A DNA stretch of 64,000 bases from Dioscorea cayenensis subsp. rotundata (GCF_009730915.1 NC_052477.1:5978611-6042610), one strand, 5' to 3'. Shown: positions 50,090 to 62,265, numbered from the stretch's first letter. A program made the numbers and translations. The notes: a model not told the origin generated them from the sequence alone.

Positions 50090-50705
50090 AAAAAGCTATC
50101 GGTTTCTACTCGCTTTTTAATAGAAATGGATGTAAAGCAGATTTAAAAATTAATATATTATTTAAATATCATTAATTATTAAAAATATCCAGTTTCAATC
50201 CCTTTCTATTAGAAAGGGACTGAAAACGCAGTTTAAAAATTAATATATTATTTAAATATCATTAAATATTAAAAAAATATTCGTTTTCAAATCCGTTTCT
50301 ATTAGAAAGGACTAGAAAGCCCGATTTAAAAATTAATATATTATTTAAATATCATTAATTATTAAAAAAATATCAGTTTCTAATCCCTTTCTATTAGAAA
50401 GGACTGAAAACGGATTTAAAAATTAATATATTATTTAAATATCATTAAATATTAAAATTATTCGTTTCTAATCGGTTTATTAGAAAGGGATTTAGAAACG
50501 GATTTAAAAATTAATATATTATTTAAATATCATTAAATATTAAAAAAATATCCGTTTCTAATCCCTTTCTATTAGAAGGACTTTGAAAACGGATTTAAAA
50601 ATTAATATATTATTTAAATATCATTAAATATTAAAAAAATATCAGTTTTCAATCCGTTTCTATTAGAAAGGGATTTAGAAACGGATTTAAAAAAATTAAT
50701 ATATT
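50090..50705. repeat. 90-bp subterminal tandem array of the second CACTA
   Basis: About seven units with a period near 90 bp. Each has ATTTAAAAATTAATATATTA, TTTAAATATCATTAA and a short inverted pair TCCGTTTCTA ... AGAAACGGA. Unit starts fall near 50140, 50232, 50322, 50412, 50500, 50590 and 50682. Confidence 0.85.
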
Positions 50706-50959
50706 ATTGCTTGCTATTAATGTCATGTTATCATCTCAAATAATTAATACTTATTCCATGAGAAATTATTTATATCAAAGTATTGAAATATTTGAAATGA
50801 TTATAATTAGTTTAGACTAAAATTTATATAAACTTTAGTTTTTTCTTTCATAGAGTCTTATAAAATTATGTGCAAAATTATATATAAATAAATAAATTTA
50901 AAAAACTGCTTAATAAGCTAATCTTATGTCAAATAAAAATGTCTTAATAAGCTTGCTTC

Positions 50960-51294
50960 TCTTCTTCATGTTGCCTCTCTTCAATGGATCCCTCGAAGTA
51001 CCCCCGCCGCCGTGCCGCCGTCGCCGCCGCGCATCTCCCTCTCCTTGCTTATCTCCGGCGTGTTCTTCTTTGTCGGTGTCATCGGGATCGTCTTCGCCAT
51101 TGTCGTGCTCCTTCACCCCCCGAGGACACGCTTAGGAACTTCCGGTCAAGATCTAGCGTTGGTGGCGGTGCTGGGTTGGAGGATCGGCCGAAGCTGCTGG
51201 GTTTCGTCGGGGTGCAGACGGGGTTTGGATCCGCTGATCGTCAGGCTGCGCTTCGGAGTACTTGGTTCCCTTCCGATCCGGAGGCTCTAGCTCG
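50960..51294 (+). pseudogene. Captured GT31 (beta-1,3-galactosyltransferase-like) first exon
   Basis: Family GT31 enzymes are Golgi type II membrane proteins that extend galactans, including arabinogalactan side chains. A membrane anchor (SLLISGVFFFVGVIGIVFAI, about 51038-51098) is read in one frame, and the start of the catalytic part (KLLGFVGVQTGFGSADRQ, then ALRSTWFPSDPEALAR, to 51294) in another. The break lies in a run of C near 51116. CTCG|GTACTT at 51295 looks like the original splice donor, and intron-like DNA follows. The DxD motif and the rest of the enzyme are absent. Its place inside a CACTA element marks it as captured genomic DNA. GC content is clearly higher than in the surrounding AT-rich DNA. 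Confidence 0.8.
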
Positions 51295-51828
51295 GTACTT
51301 ATTCTTCTTCTTCAATGCTTTGATTTTGATTTTTCGAGTTATAGATTTCAGCGAATTTAATGTGTATACATGGTTTGATTTTGATTTTTCGAGTTAGGCT
51401 CTAGCTCTAGTATCTTTGAGGAGTTCGATCATTAAGGGAATTTTAGGGTTCTCATTCCTAGTGCTTGATTTCTCTATTGAAGAGCTGAGAATCCTAGTTC
51501 CCATCCTGCCTTTTTTTTCCTCTCAAGTTGTTTGATGGATTGAAAACCTAATTAGATACCAGTTTCTCTGAGCTTAAATGGCTATAGAAAGCTAGAGTTG
51601 ATAATTTTTAACAGCCTTTCTTTGGCATTGGTATTATTATCTACTAAACTACTACAAGTACTGGATTTGTAGAGGTTTTTATTTATTGAATTGTGTGTTT
51701 TTATTCTTGTTAATTTTTAGATCTATCTATTGATTGTTTTTTTCTTTGACTGTTAAAAGTGTTATTATTAAGAAATAATTTATATCCAAAGTATGTTAAT
51801 TAAATAAATCATTAATTTTTTATGGAGA

Positions 51829-52988
51829 TCAATGGCCTCTCCTAGATGAATTGAATGAAAATGGCTTGGAAAGACTCGAAAAACTATAATCTGAGTTGAA
51901 ACCATAATCATTTATCATAAGACAATAAGCATGTTCTTCAGGTTCATCTGTATCCTTTATTTTAGGTTGAGAAGAAGAAGCTGAAGGATTTGATTCATAA
52001 TTAGTGAATCGAAAGGATGAAGTATGTTTGTCTGTTGGCCAATAATGAATGCCAGTAGGGATCTTAGTCTTAGGAGTAAGATCTATAGACCAGTCTGTTC
52101 CTTCTAATAAGGATGGAGAGATAATTTTTCCTTGAATTTCCCTTATGCCTTTTGTTTCTAAATGCTGAAGGACATTTTGGATAGTAAGTTTATAGGCTGT
52201 GGCAGATGAATTTCCTAGACGTCCTACCAAAGCTTTTGAGATTAACAAATTTTCTCTATCCTGCATAGAATCATATCATTTTGTCTTTATAATTAATTTA
52301 AAAAATTTGCAGAAATCCCTAACACTGATTAACATGTTAGGAGCTAAATAACAGATTTCTACTCCTTTTGACATATCTACTTCCATGGAGCCAATTGTGG
52401 CTTTGTCTGGAATATTGTCAGATGAATCTACCAATGCAACCATAACTTTGGAACCATAATCATTACGATGGAGTGAATGAATTCCTATTAAGATTAAACC
52501 AATGTGAATCAAGGGATAACCTGCTTCATGCAGTTTATGCTTTGATTCTTGAGCAATGAAGCTCATTTCTACTTGTTTTGTAGAAGAACAACAAGAAATG
52601 ATTTCCTCACTTCTATGTTGATAAACCATAGCTTTAGTTTCCCAAAACCCATGTTTATACAGAATTTCTGCAGGCACTAAATTTGCCTTACTTTCCTGCA
52701 TAGTTTTTAACTGTTGAGCGGGGTCAACCAATTGCTCTAAAATAATCTTCTTTGAATGCTTTTTTCTTTTAGCTTTTTGGAAAACATTTGAATGGTACCC
52801 TCTAATAATGTCATGGCTGGGTAAGCCATAACCCATAATCTGTCTTTATTGGTTGATTTGAACATTACATATTCCTGTACATACTTTCTCCATTCATTGG
52901 TAATGCAGTCAACAAACTGCAAACAGTGAATAACTTGTTGAGCAAATTGCATATGTTTTGGACTTTGATGGTGAGAAACGAAATGCAA
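51829..52988 (-). pseudogene. Endogenous pararetrovirus movement-protein-like fragment, broken
   Basis: On the minus strand three open pieces (52988-52737, 52836-52276, 52266-51829) together resemble the cell-to-cell movement-protein region at the start of the caulimovirid (badnavirus-like) polyprotein. Recognisable blocks are YPLIHIGLILIGIHSLHR, GSMEVDMSKG, CYLAPNMLISVRDF and, in the last piece, ENLLISKALVGRLGN. A frameshift lies around 52800 and an in-frame stop sits between the second and third pieces (about 52270). Neither coat protein, protease nor reverse transcriptase was seen next to it. It is therefore a dead fragment, either captured by or inserted into the CACTA element. Similar movement domains exist in a few plant retroelements, so the exact source is not certain. 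Confidence 0.65.
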
Positions 52989-55487
52989 TCAAGACCCTGT
53001 CCACATTACCCTTCAATCAACATTAGCCATTGTTAAGAAAGAGCGAATTACTAATGTCATGTATGGGGAGTCAATGTCTTCAACCATTTTTCAGGAGTCT
53101 GATCCATTCTTATTATTGTACCCAGTGGAAACTCTGGCCAGAGGGTCAAATCCTTTGCCTCGCTGTGTAGAGTTCTTGTTACTAGTTCTCAGATAATTGA
53201 TATTGGAGCTTATAATTTGTAAACCTTCTTGCCATTAGTTTTTAATTTCTCAGAAATGCACAGGTCTCTTTCTTAATGATTCTGCCTTTGTGACAAAAAC
53301 AGAAAGTTTTTAGTTCAATCATTTCTATGAGTTACTCAATTGAAATGTCACTGCTCAACAGGGTAGTGAATAATATATGAAACTTGATGCATTCTTTTCT
53401 CCACTGTACATGATGCAGGTTCTTTCATCGCGGAGTCTCATGGTATTTCTTATATACTATGTTATCTGATCAGTGGCTGCGGTCTTGCGTACAGGTGAGA
53501 ACAATGGTAATATATGTTCAGTGATGACTGGATAGCTTTTATTGTCCATCAGTTCTGTTTCACATGGTGCCATGTGTAGATTATTGGGTATGTTCAAACT
53601 ATATCAATTGATGCTGTTCTCTACTCCTAGATGTTTCCACTTCTTTATGAAAGTTTATGTTTTGCATTCTTTTGTTTCGTCTATGTATTCTTTATATCCT
53701 GTTAATGCTTGGCAAAATATGCAAATAAGATTAATGTACTTACAGCGACTTCTACCAGCTCTTTTGCAACATGGACACCTCATGCCATGTGATATGTTGT
53801 GTAATTTGAGATGAATTATGGCTCTTATGACAAAAGTTTTCATCATTGTTTCCTCAATTGTGATAATCCTGCCATGCATAATTTGGTTGAGTCTTTCTTT
53901 TAGCTTTGCTTGTAAGAAAAAGAAAAAAAAAAGAAATATATATATATATATATATAGATAAATGGAAATTTGGGTTACTCCACACAATTTATTCCATTGC
54001 CCCTCAAGGATTGCTTGGCAGAGGAAGTGTGGGAAGGTGTTAAACATAAATACTGGCAGCTAGACACATATTACCTACCCGTTTGTCAGGCTTCAAGTGA
54101 CTCAGAGTGATGTTTTTGATCGAATTTTTTTCTGTTTTTATATGATTTGGAGTATGAGGAATGATATTATCACTTCAAAACTGCAGCTTTCATATAAGAT
54201 GTGGCTGATGATCTGATCACATTATTAGCATAACCATCTCTAGCACATCTAGCTTGTTGAGCTGTAGATTTAGTGTTCTGGTTCAAAATAGGTCCAGGTG
54301 ATAGGAATGAACTTTTCTCATTTGTTTGCTATTTAGTGCTGTAGTTCAGTTAACTTAGTGTGTTTCTGCTAGGTGTTGGTGTTTAAGTTATGCACACATT
54401 TTTCTCAAGTTGTATTCTATACTTGTATGCTCACTTCTTTACCTCTTAAATGATCCGGCCACTTCACATTTTATGTCCACTCCTTTTTGTTGCCTATTTA
54501 CATGGTTCTGCTGGTTCATGTGAACTTTTGTTTTATGTACTTCCATAGATGGTTGACCACTAATATAGAATCAGATTAAAGTTTGTTGTAAGTCTAAATT
54601 CTTATCTAGTTTCCAAATAGATGAATATCATCTTTTATTCGAGATTTAATATCATATCTTTTTTTTCTCTTTGAGATGATCTAACGATTGAAAATACAAG
54701 TGTTCTTTTTTAATACAACCAAATTGCAGCCGGATGTATTTCTTTCAAATAAGAAAATGCTTTTACCACACAGACAAATCACCGTGCTATGTTATGGTTT
54801 CATTGTAGAGACATGTTATTATGTTATGAGTGGCTGTGATTGGTGCTTCTAAAAGAATGTTTGTTAGTTAACGTTTGGTCCTGGCGTTAAACTTCAAAGT
54901 AAGAAATAGTCCTTTCGAATTTGCTATGTTTGACTCTCATTTTGCCTCATGTTAGGAACAATTATTGAGAACTTGATTGCCTGGAGTATTTGAATCAGGT
55001 ATGTTCTCTCTCTCTTTCATTTGGTTTCCTAGCCATCTGGTTTCCTATCCATTCATTGATCAGCACAAGTTCATTTAGTTTTGAACAATTTTTTTAGATA
55101 ACTGGTTTCACTTTATACATTTGAGAGCTATTTAAGTCCTACTCTGCTTGTTTTTTTTCTATGATATGATGGTATCATTTGGAAATATTAAGGTTACCTG
55201 TCATAAACCAGGCGTGTCACTTCTGTAGATAGTTTTTCATGCATTCCAGGACCAGGACCTTTTCAAGTAAGCTGTCTCTGATGTGCCTGCAAATGATGTT
55301 ATGTGGTTTGCATCCTACCTTTTTGTTACCTTTCAATATTGATTTCTGATTCAGTTATCAATTACTGAAACCCTAATGCATGAGTCATGACAAACATCAG
55401 CTGCTCATTAGTGTCAATTTTTTTGCTTTCTAGTTTGATGCTTTACAGAAATAATTTAGATGAAGCTTATACCCATTATGGTCCTAG
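52989..55487. other. CACTA interior, unassigned
   Basis: No gene could be named. A run of about 50 codons near 53038-53200 (TNVMYGESMSSTIFQES and on) is open without a known motif. A TA tract lies at 53936-53956. Splice-like sites near 53418 and 53494 could delimit a further captured exon, but its family is unknown. The rest looks intron-like. Confidence 0.4.
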
Positions 55488-56235
55488 GGGTGCAATGAAG
55501 CTGAGTTGAGTAGAGCTTTGAAGTGTTTAAGCTTGGCTTGGCAGAATTGTTTGTAAACTTGAGCTCGAAATTCTAAGCTCAAGCTTGTCTCGAATTTGTA
55601 AAAACTTAGCTCAGGCTCGATTTGAGCTCGGCTCAAAAATATTTGAGCCAAAAAAATCATATGTAGGGCTGCCAAAGAGCCAAGTTGTTCAGTGAGCTAC
55701 TCAGAGCTCAATTCTAGAAAAACCTCGTTCTTTGAGCAAACAAGCCTAGTTCGAGTTTGAATAGCTAATCGAGCCAAGCACGAGTCTCACACTACTCGGC
55801 TCTTTTAAGACTCGTGAGCCTGCATAACAACTCACAAGCCTCCCTGCTCGTGAGCTTACTTAAAATTGAAAAACTCTCTTTAAGGGCAAGTAAATGAAAG
55901 TATATTACATGATTTATGCTTCTTAACATTCTCAATGTTTCTTTCAACTAATTTCAATATTATTTTTATATTGAAATTCATTATACATATAATCAAATTT
56001 ATATTAATATTAATATTTATGTTTCATTTAGTATTATTAGATCATGATTAATGAATTGGCTCGTGAGTGAACTCATTTAGTAAGCTCGTGAGCCTTGATG
56101 AGTCGAGTAGTATGAGGCTCGAGCTTAATTTGATTAGCTACTCAAGCTTGAAAGTCAGATTCATGTTGGACTCGTTTGCTTAATGAACAAGTCCGAACCG
56201 AGCTCCTAGCGGCTTGGCTTGATGAATCTCTGAAA
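55488..56235. mobile_element. hAT-like inverted-repeat MITE inside the CACTA
   Basis: It starts near CTAGGGGTGCAATGAAGC. The flanks are dense in GAGCTCGGCTCG-type motifs (GAGCTCGAAATTC, CTCGTGAGCCTG, GGCTCGTGAG, GACCGAGCTCC-like) arranged in opposite orientations around an AT-rich centre (55880-56040). This is the look of a common plant hAT-type MITE. Exact borders are uncertain. Confidence 0.5.
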
Positions 56236-57228
56236 CTGGTAGTTTATAAGCTTTTTTGGATCATGGATAAATTTTTTTGCTTTTTGACAACTTCATTGTC
56301 TGTACTGTATGTTTAATAATTATCTGACTTTGTTCTCTCAAGTCATCAACACATTCTATGAATACAGCAGCATTCAACATTCATACATGCAACTAGATAG
56401 CTTATGCAATCATTTTTCATATGTTGCCATTCTTAAACATAGGTCATTTGTTTCCCTTAATATCCATTTGTAGAATATAGTCTTTTGCATTTAAATTCTC
56501 AAATAAAAATTATATTATTTAAAATAATTGTCTTTTAAAAAATAAACTAGAGAGAGAGAGATACGTACCTTAAGTATATATGCATTAATTAGTCTTAAGA
56601 AGCATTCTAATAGACAATTAATTGCTCATCTTGTATCATTATTTCTCTCATTCTTAAAAACTTCATTATATATTGATGAGGTGGAAACCAAAGAAGAGTT
56701 CAGGAGTAATGATAATTTTTAAATGAGCTGTATTTATTTAGTATGATCTATTCTCAATAAATCATCATGCAGTAGTTAATGCCATCCATATGAGGAATAT
56801 ATTTGCAATCAAGAATGAATAATATGCCCCATCATCTTTATTGCTAAACCAGTGCCTAACTTTAGCCCTATATATATATACACACACATGGACACACACC
56901 ACCAAAAAGGATATATAAAATATATCCAATTCACACCAAGTTCCACATATCACATCAATTAGAAAACTTCATCACTATCTTTTCCCCTCTATTTTTCTCC
57001 TAATCTTTCTTTTTTTTTATTTTATTAAATTAGTACCATTATATTCTATTAATATATATTATTATTTTAATTAATTATTATTATGTCCATGTGTAGGCAA
57101 TGGGGCTAGCAACAACATGCTTTCCATCGGTCCACTCCAATTGATGGGGCGAAAGTAGTTGAGTTCTCAATTGTTTGTTGGTAAAGAGAAGGTATCACCT
57201 CTTTCTTGAGTTCTCAATTCATGTGTAG

Positions 57229-57366
57229 GCATGGAATTCTCCGGAATTTAAAACTCGGTGTGAGAAAGCTACCGCAAACCGACTCACGGAGATTGCAGGA
57301 CCTGGATCTGGTATATCCCGACACACATGAGGTTCCATTTCTCATGCTTCCCATGCGGATAGATTG
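57229..57366 (+). pseudogene. Relic exon of plant CACTA transposase (Transposase_24-like)
   Basis: The frame AWNSPEFKTRCEKATANRL followed by GPGSGISRHT, a stop, then GSISHASHAD matches the conserved segment of plant En/Spm-type transposases that reads roughly NR...GSxxHTxGSxSF. An AG acceptor precedes it (57228) and a GT donor follows (57367), so it is a captive exon with one internal stop. It supports assigning the element to the CACTA superfamily. Confidence 0.65.
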
Positions 57367-58660
57367 GTAATTTGTTTAATATTTATATAAATGTGCTTTT
57401 AAATTATAAAGAATTTGTTTGGTGCTAATTGTAACAAAATTCAATTTGTTGTATTATTCTAGTTGGCGATCATGATGTTGGCTTATAGTTGTATTTGTCG
57501 TATACTTATTATTTTGTGTTGAACATATATACTTAAATATTTCTTTTTGTATGAATTGATGAGTTTATCTTATTTGTTGGTGTTCTAGGTTAAAAATTTA
57601 TGTAGCAGGTTTTTAAAAAAAATTAGGGATATAATTTTTATTTTATTTTATTGACTTAAATGTTAGAAACGGATTAGAAACGGATTTATTTGTTTGAATA
57701 TTGTTTTTTAATTTTAAAAAAACTTTAGGAATGGATTAGGAACAAAAAAGCTATTGTTTCTAATAGGGGAACAAAAATAAAATAGAAAATATTCAGTTTG
57801 GAATCCATTTCTATTTTTGTAATTTAGAACGGATTAACAACACATCTTATTCCGTTTTAATTTTTCAAAAATTAGAAATATAATGCTTTCCGTTTCCAAT
57901 CCGTTTCTAAATTTAGAAACAAAATATTTTTCTGTTTCTATTCAAATTAGAAACAAGGGTATTCAAAACAGATAAATTCCGTTTCTGATCCGTTGCTAAT
58001 TCACTTTAGGAACGGATTAGAAACGAAAATTACTGTTTCTAAACAGTAATTTTCTTGTAGTGGTTGGTGGCCATGATCCATTTGACATCTTCAAGTCCTT
58101 CTTTGGTGGCAGTCCTTTTGGAGGAGGTGGGAGCAGCTGAGGGCGCAGGCAGAGGAGAGGTGATGATGTTATTCACCCCTTGAAGGTTTCATTGGAGGAC
58201 CTCTATAATGGGACAGAAAAAAAAAAAGTCCTTCCATGATCCAACAGTTGCAACATCCTTGCAATGAGTGCAAAGGCACAGGTGAGACCATCGATGACAA
58301 GGACAGGTGTCCTCAGTGCAAGGGAGAGAAAGTTGTGCAAGAGAAGAAAGTGCTGAAGGTTGTTGTTGAGAAGGAGATGAAGAATGGCCAAAAGATTACC
58401 TTCCCTGGAGAGGCTGATGAAGTGTCTGATTGCATTAGAGGTGACATTGTGTTTGTCCTCCAATAAAATGATAATCCCAAGTTCAAGAGAAAGGATGATG
58501 ATCTCTTTGTGGAGAACACACTATTTCTCACTGAGGCTCTCTGTGGCTTCTAGTTTGTGCTTACTCATTTAGATAATAGGCAGATACTCATCAAATCCTA
58601 CCCTGGTAAGGTTGTCAAGACTGATCAATTTAAGGATTAAAGTTATTGTTGAACCTCGGA

Positions 58661-59328
58661 GCAACAATGAGATGGATGCACCAAAGTTAAAAAAATAAGT
58701 TCCTAGAGTTGCTATCAATTAAGGATTCACTGATCAAGTATGTCTCTGAACTCAACAAAAGGGTTTTCGCTAAATAAAATTATAACTAGCTTCATGGAAA
58801 TTTCGTAGTTGTTGTGATTTCTATAATTATAATCTATGCTTAGGTGTGCTTATTATTATTTGCTATATATATTCCTAGATAAGATTTTCATTGCTAGCGC
58901 TAATGTGCTCATCTATGTTCATATGACTATGACAGAAGCTACTGCCTCTTAATGTAGTTACATTATAATTCTAGCAATGGAGCTTCGTTATTGATAAAAA
59001 ACGAAGAATGAGTAAAAAGAGGAAAAAATGAAGGAAGAATGAAAAAAAAGAAAAAAAAAATGAAGGATGGGTTAAAAAAAAGAGAGAAAAAATGGAGGAA
59101 GAGTGAAAAGAGAGAAGTAAAAAAAAGAGGAAAAAAATGAAGGATGAGTTAGAGAAGAGAAAAAAATTAAGGGTAAAAAAAATGAGAAAGAAGGAAAAAA
59201 TGAAGAGGGAAAAATTAAAAAAAAATGAAGGAAGATAAAAAAAAAAAGAGAAGATATGAAAATGAATGATGGAGGAATTTATAGAGGATATTTTGGTAAT
59301 TTTCTTTGCAGGGCCTCCTCTAGAAAAA
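58661..59328. other. Intergenic, GA-rich low complexity
   Basis: From 59000 to 59270 the DNA is a degenerate purine array of AAAAAATGAAGGA-type units. No gene seen. Confidence 0.55.
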
Positions 59329-59866
59329 TCCTATGAAATTTCTCTCATTCCACCTTGAAGTTTTGACTTTCTTGGGGTAACGAGAAATTTTCTATGAAAT
59401 TTCTCTCATTCCACTATGAAGCTTGACTTTCTTGGGGTAACGTGAAATTTTCTATGAAATTTCTCTCATTCCACCGTGAAGCTTGACTTTCTTGGGGTAA
59501 CGAAAATTTCTATGAAATTTCTCTTATTCAACCTTGAAGTTTTGACTTTCTTGGGTAACGAGAATTTTTATGAAATTTCTCTCATTCCACCTTGAAATCT
59601 TGACTTTCTTGGGGTAATGAGAATTTCTATGAAATTTCTCTCATTTCAACTTGAAGTCTTGACTTTCTTGGGGTAACGAGAAATTTTCTATAAATTTCTC
59701 TCATTCTACCTTGAAGTCTTAACTTTTTTGGGGTAACGAGAAATTTTCCTGATTTCTCTCATCCCACTTTGAAGTTTTGACTTTCTTGGGGTAACGAGAA
59801 ATTTTTTCATGATTTCTCTCATTCCACCTTGAAGTCTTGACACTCTTGGGGTAAAGAGAAATTTGT
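59329..59866. repeat. Minisatellite, about 60-bp unit, about nine copies
   Basis: Units of roughly 58-61 bp share TTTCTCTCATTCCACCTTGA and GACTTTCTTGGGGTAACGAG, then AAATTTTCTATGAAA. Copies begin near 59331, 59391, 59451, 59510, 59568, 59627, 59687, 59747 and 59806. Each differs by a few bases. Confidence 0.9.
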
Positions 59867-61105
59867 CATAAAAAAATCAAATCCACTCTTCAAGCTTATT
59901 TTAAGGTCTTTTGACACTCACTGGAGTAAAAAAAGGTGAAATGAAAAGAAAAAATAAAAAATTTTGAAATGGAAAGAAGTGTTAAAAAAAAAAAAAAGTT
60001 CACAAAAAAATATCTCTCGTCAACACTTATTTAAAAAAAATTGACAAAAATTTTCTTAAAGTTCATTATGAGGTCTTATTTGCGAAAATGAAGTGGAGAA
60101 CTCAATTGGTGGCTTAACAAATGGAAATCAAGTTCATAATTATAGCTTGAAATCTATTTTAAAAGCAAAATCAAAATTATCAAGTTAATGACCTAACCAT
60201 GTTGAAGGTCATGACTTATCCAATGGTCAAGGCTCAAAAGCATTGAAGAGTCAAGACCTAAATACCTCATGCAAGCGACAAATGCAACTTTGAAGTTTCA
60301 AGACACCAAGAAGTCAAAGACGTGAGGAGTTTCACAAGTCAAGGAGCTGGAGATTTTACAAGCACAAAGAGTCAAAGTCTTCAGCGATAAAAGAAGCAAA
60401 AGTGACCTAGTAGGCAACTCATAAATGTAGAGTGGCCGCAGCTTGAGAACTAAGCAATATGTCAAGACACAAACCCACATACAAAAAAGAAGAAATCAAG
60501 GAGGGTCATATTCACAGAGTTAAAAGGATCTTCTGACATACTTTCAATATAGGAGCTAAGAGCGCCAGCTAAAAAAAATTTTTTGTAGAGCATGATAGAA
60601 ATAGCTCTTTCTTAAAAATCTCTTGTTAAGCTCTCTTAGAGAATAACTCTTTTACTTTTGTATTCCTGTCTATGATCATGTGTTCACATGCATCTTTGAA
60701 ATTAATAAAAAAATTATTATGTTTACTCAGTCACTTCTCATTCACACTTGTTTTTTAATCGGAGGTTCTTATGACATTGTCTGGGGTAATTAATATTAGG
60801 GGCTTGTCTCTAATAGGAGTCATGACCCCGCAATCATCTGACATATAAAAAAAATTAAATTTTGATTTGTGATCCATGCTTTTTAACCGGTCTAACCCTA
60901 ATTAAAGGCCGGGTGAAAAGAAAGGAGCCCACATACTTAAATAACTTTAAAGTTAAGTGTTATTAAGAACAAAATTTTAGGAAAAGCATTATAATTTAAA
61001 ATTATTTGAAGCGTTTAAAATCCTCAAAACTTTGTGATTTTTTTAAGAGTAAAAAATAAATATTTTTAACATTTTATAAATCATAAAAAAAAATCCAATG
61101 TGGAA
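59867..61105. other. Intergenic, probable retroelement debris
   Basis: Around 60580-60730 an AT-rich stretch with AAATTAATAAAAAAATT and a downstream TAATCGGAGGTT / GGTAATTAATATTAGGGGCTT block (60750-60830) resembles LTR and leader DNA. The block matches 1390-1450 at the other end of the window. No coding domain was found. Confidence 0.45.
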
Positions 61106-61885
61106 TTGGGAAAAAATTACCCGTTTGGATGAGGGTAATGATACCCAAGGAATGTGAATCATAATCCCCCATCCTTGTTAATCCTTGTTTGGGTTGTTAG
61201 GGTAACGAAAGTCCCATTGCTTTGATGGAATGGTCCAAAGATGGTTGGACCATCCCATCAATGGAATTCCCATTACCCCCAAAATGGGATTTATGAGAGG
61301 GGTAATAGAGTGTAATGCCAATATTATCTCTATCTTTACATTTAATTAATATTTAAATTAATATAATTTATTAATAAAATAAACTATAATTAAAAAAATA
61401 ATGTTATTTATTTTTATTTTTGTTAATTAATTATATGTTAATAAAAAATTATTAATTTAAATAAATAATAATAATAATTTAAATTATAATAACATATTTA
61501 CATATTGATTAACATAATCAAATAAATTAAATATCATTATTTTTTAACTATTATTTTTTAATTATTATAATTAAATATGTGAATTAATTATATTAAGTTT
61601 AAATATTTAATTATAATAAATTAAAGTAAATAATTATAATCGAAATATTTAATAATAAATAATATTAAATATTTATTATTGAACATAATTTATTATATTA
61701 TATAAGATGATGTTATTTACACAAAAGGGTTTCAATTTAATTTTTTTTATTATATCTCTTTCTTACTTTTTTCCATTCTTAACTCCCATTCCTTCCAACC
61801 AAACACCTTTTTCATTATCATCGTTTTCCCCTCTATTCTCATTCCCATTCTTCCTCTTTTCATTCCCCTTTTCATCCCCCTATAA
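61106..61885. mobile_element. MITE-like element (tentative)
   Basis: The left part is rich in GGGTAATG and AATGGGA motifs (61110-61320). The right part is rich in CCCATTC and CATTCCC in the opposite sense (61770-61880). They flank AT-only DNA. This fits a Tourist-like element with decayed ends; borders are approximate. Confidence 0.35.
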
Positions 61886-62014
61886 TATGTAACATTTATA
61901 AATAAATTAAAATTACAACAAGCAAGGTAAGAAACCAGTAGGTTATGCCTTGGTTCCTTACAATAATTATAATTGATTAGATATTTTAATTCGCAAATTA
62001 AGAAAAATATAAAA

Positions 62015-62049
<35 letters not shown>

Positions 62050-62052
<3 letters not shown>

Positions 62053-62265
62053 GTGAATAAGTATAAATAAATTCTTATTGGGGTGGGGTTGGATGGGGTA
62101 AGCTAAAGCCAAAACCGCATCTTGTACCCCTCTCAAAAAATCCCCGCCCAGCCTTGCCCTGCCACACCCCACCCCGTACCCCACTCTTTAATAGAAAAAA
62201 CTGCCTATTCGGGGCAGATCAAGTTAGAAACCACATATCGGCTCAGGTTTGCCCATCCCTAAGTA
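62050..62265. mobile_element. hAT-like MITE remnant
   Basis: The right end GTTTGCCCATCCCTA is the reverse of the TAGGGATGGC-type end seen at 16070. The interior has GGGGTGGGGTTGGATGGGG opposed to CCACACCCCACCCCG. A TA tract precedes it (62018-62048). Confidence 0.5.

Larger units (their letters stand above)
49922..58062. mobile_element. Second CACTA transposon, 8.1 kb, carrying foreign gene pieces
   Basis: The left end is CACTACAAGAAAGTTACATT at 49922, and the right end, in reverse complement, is CACTACAAGAAAATTACTG at 58062. The 3-bp duplication GTT flanks it (49919-49921 and 58063-58065) and joins the two DnaJ halves cleanly. Subterminal repeats built on GAAACGGAT/ATCCGTTTC occur at both ends (49940-50705 and 57660-58050). 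Contents in order: a 90-bp array, a GT31 exon, a minus-strand pararetroviral movement-protein-like region, unassigned DNA, a hAT-like MITE, and a relic of plant CACTA transposase. With only a relic transposase it is non-autonomous. Confidence 0.92.
49680..58660 (+). pseudogene. DnaJ type A (HSP40, ANJ1/J2-J3-like) pseudogene split by CACTA
   Basis: Type A J-proteins stimulate Hsp70 ATPase in the cytosol and are usually farnesylated. The J-domain part (49680-49921) reads [20 protein letters not shown], then [17 protein letters not shown] and EKREIYDQYGEDALKAG. The essential HPD motif is NPD (His to Asn), a stop replaces a residue after AQAY, and a few residues after NPD are missing. After the CACTA element the reading resumes at 58066 (GHDPFDIFKSFFGG; a stop near 58138; VIHPLKVSLEDLYNGT). 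It then jumps across a deletion of the first half of the zinc region to SMIQQLQHPC, CNECKGTGE and CPQCKGEKVVQEK. GQKITFPGEADE and GDIVFVLQ follow, then stops near 58465 and 58552, and it fades by about 58660. No introns are seen in the parts present, although relatives have several, so it is probably a processed copy. Confidence 0.9.

Noticed and set aside
50090..50705. Possible CRISPR-like repeat/spacer array
   Set aside because: The units are contiguous tandem repeats without distinct spacers, in plant DNA and inside a CACTA end.
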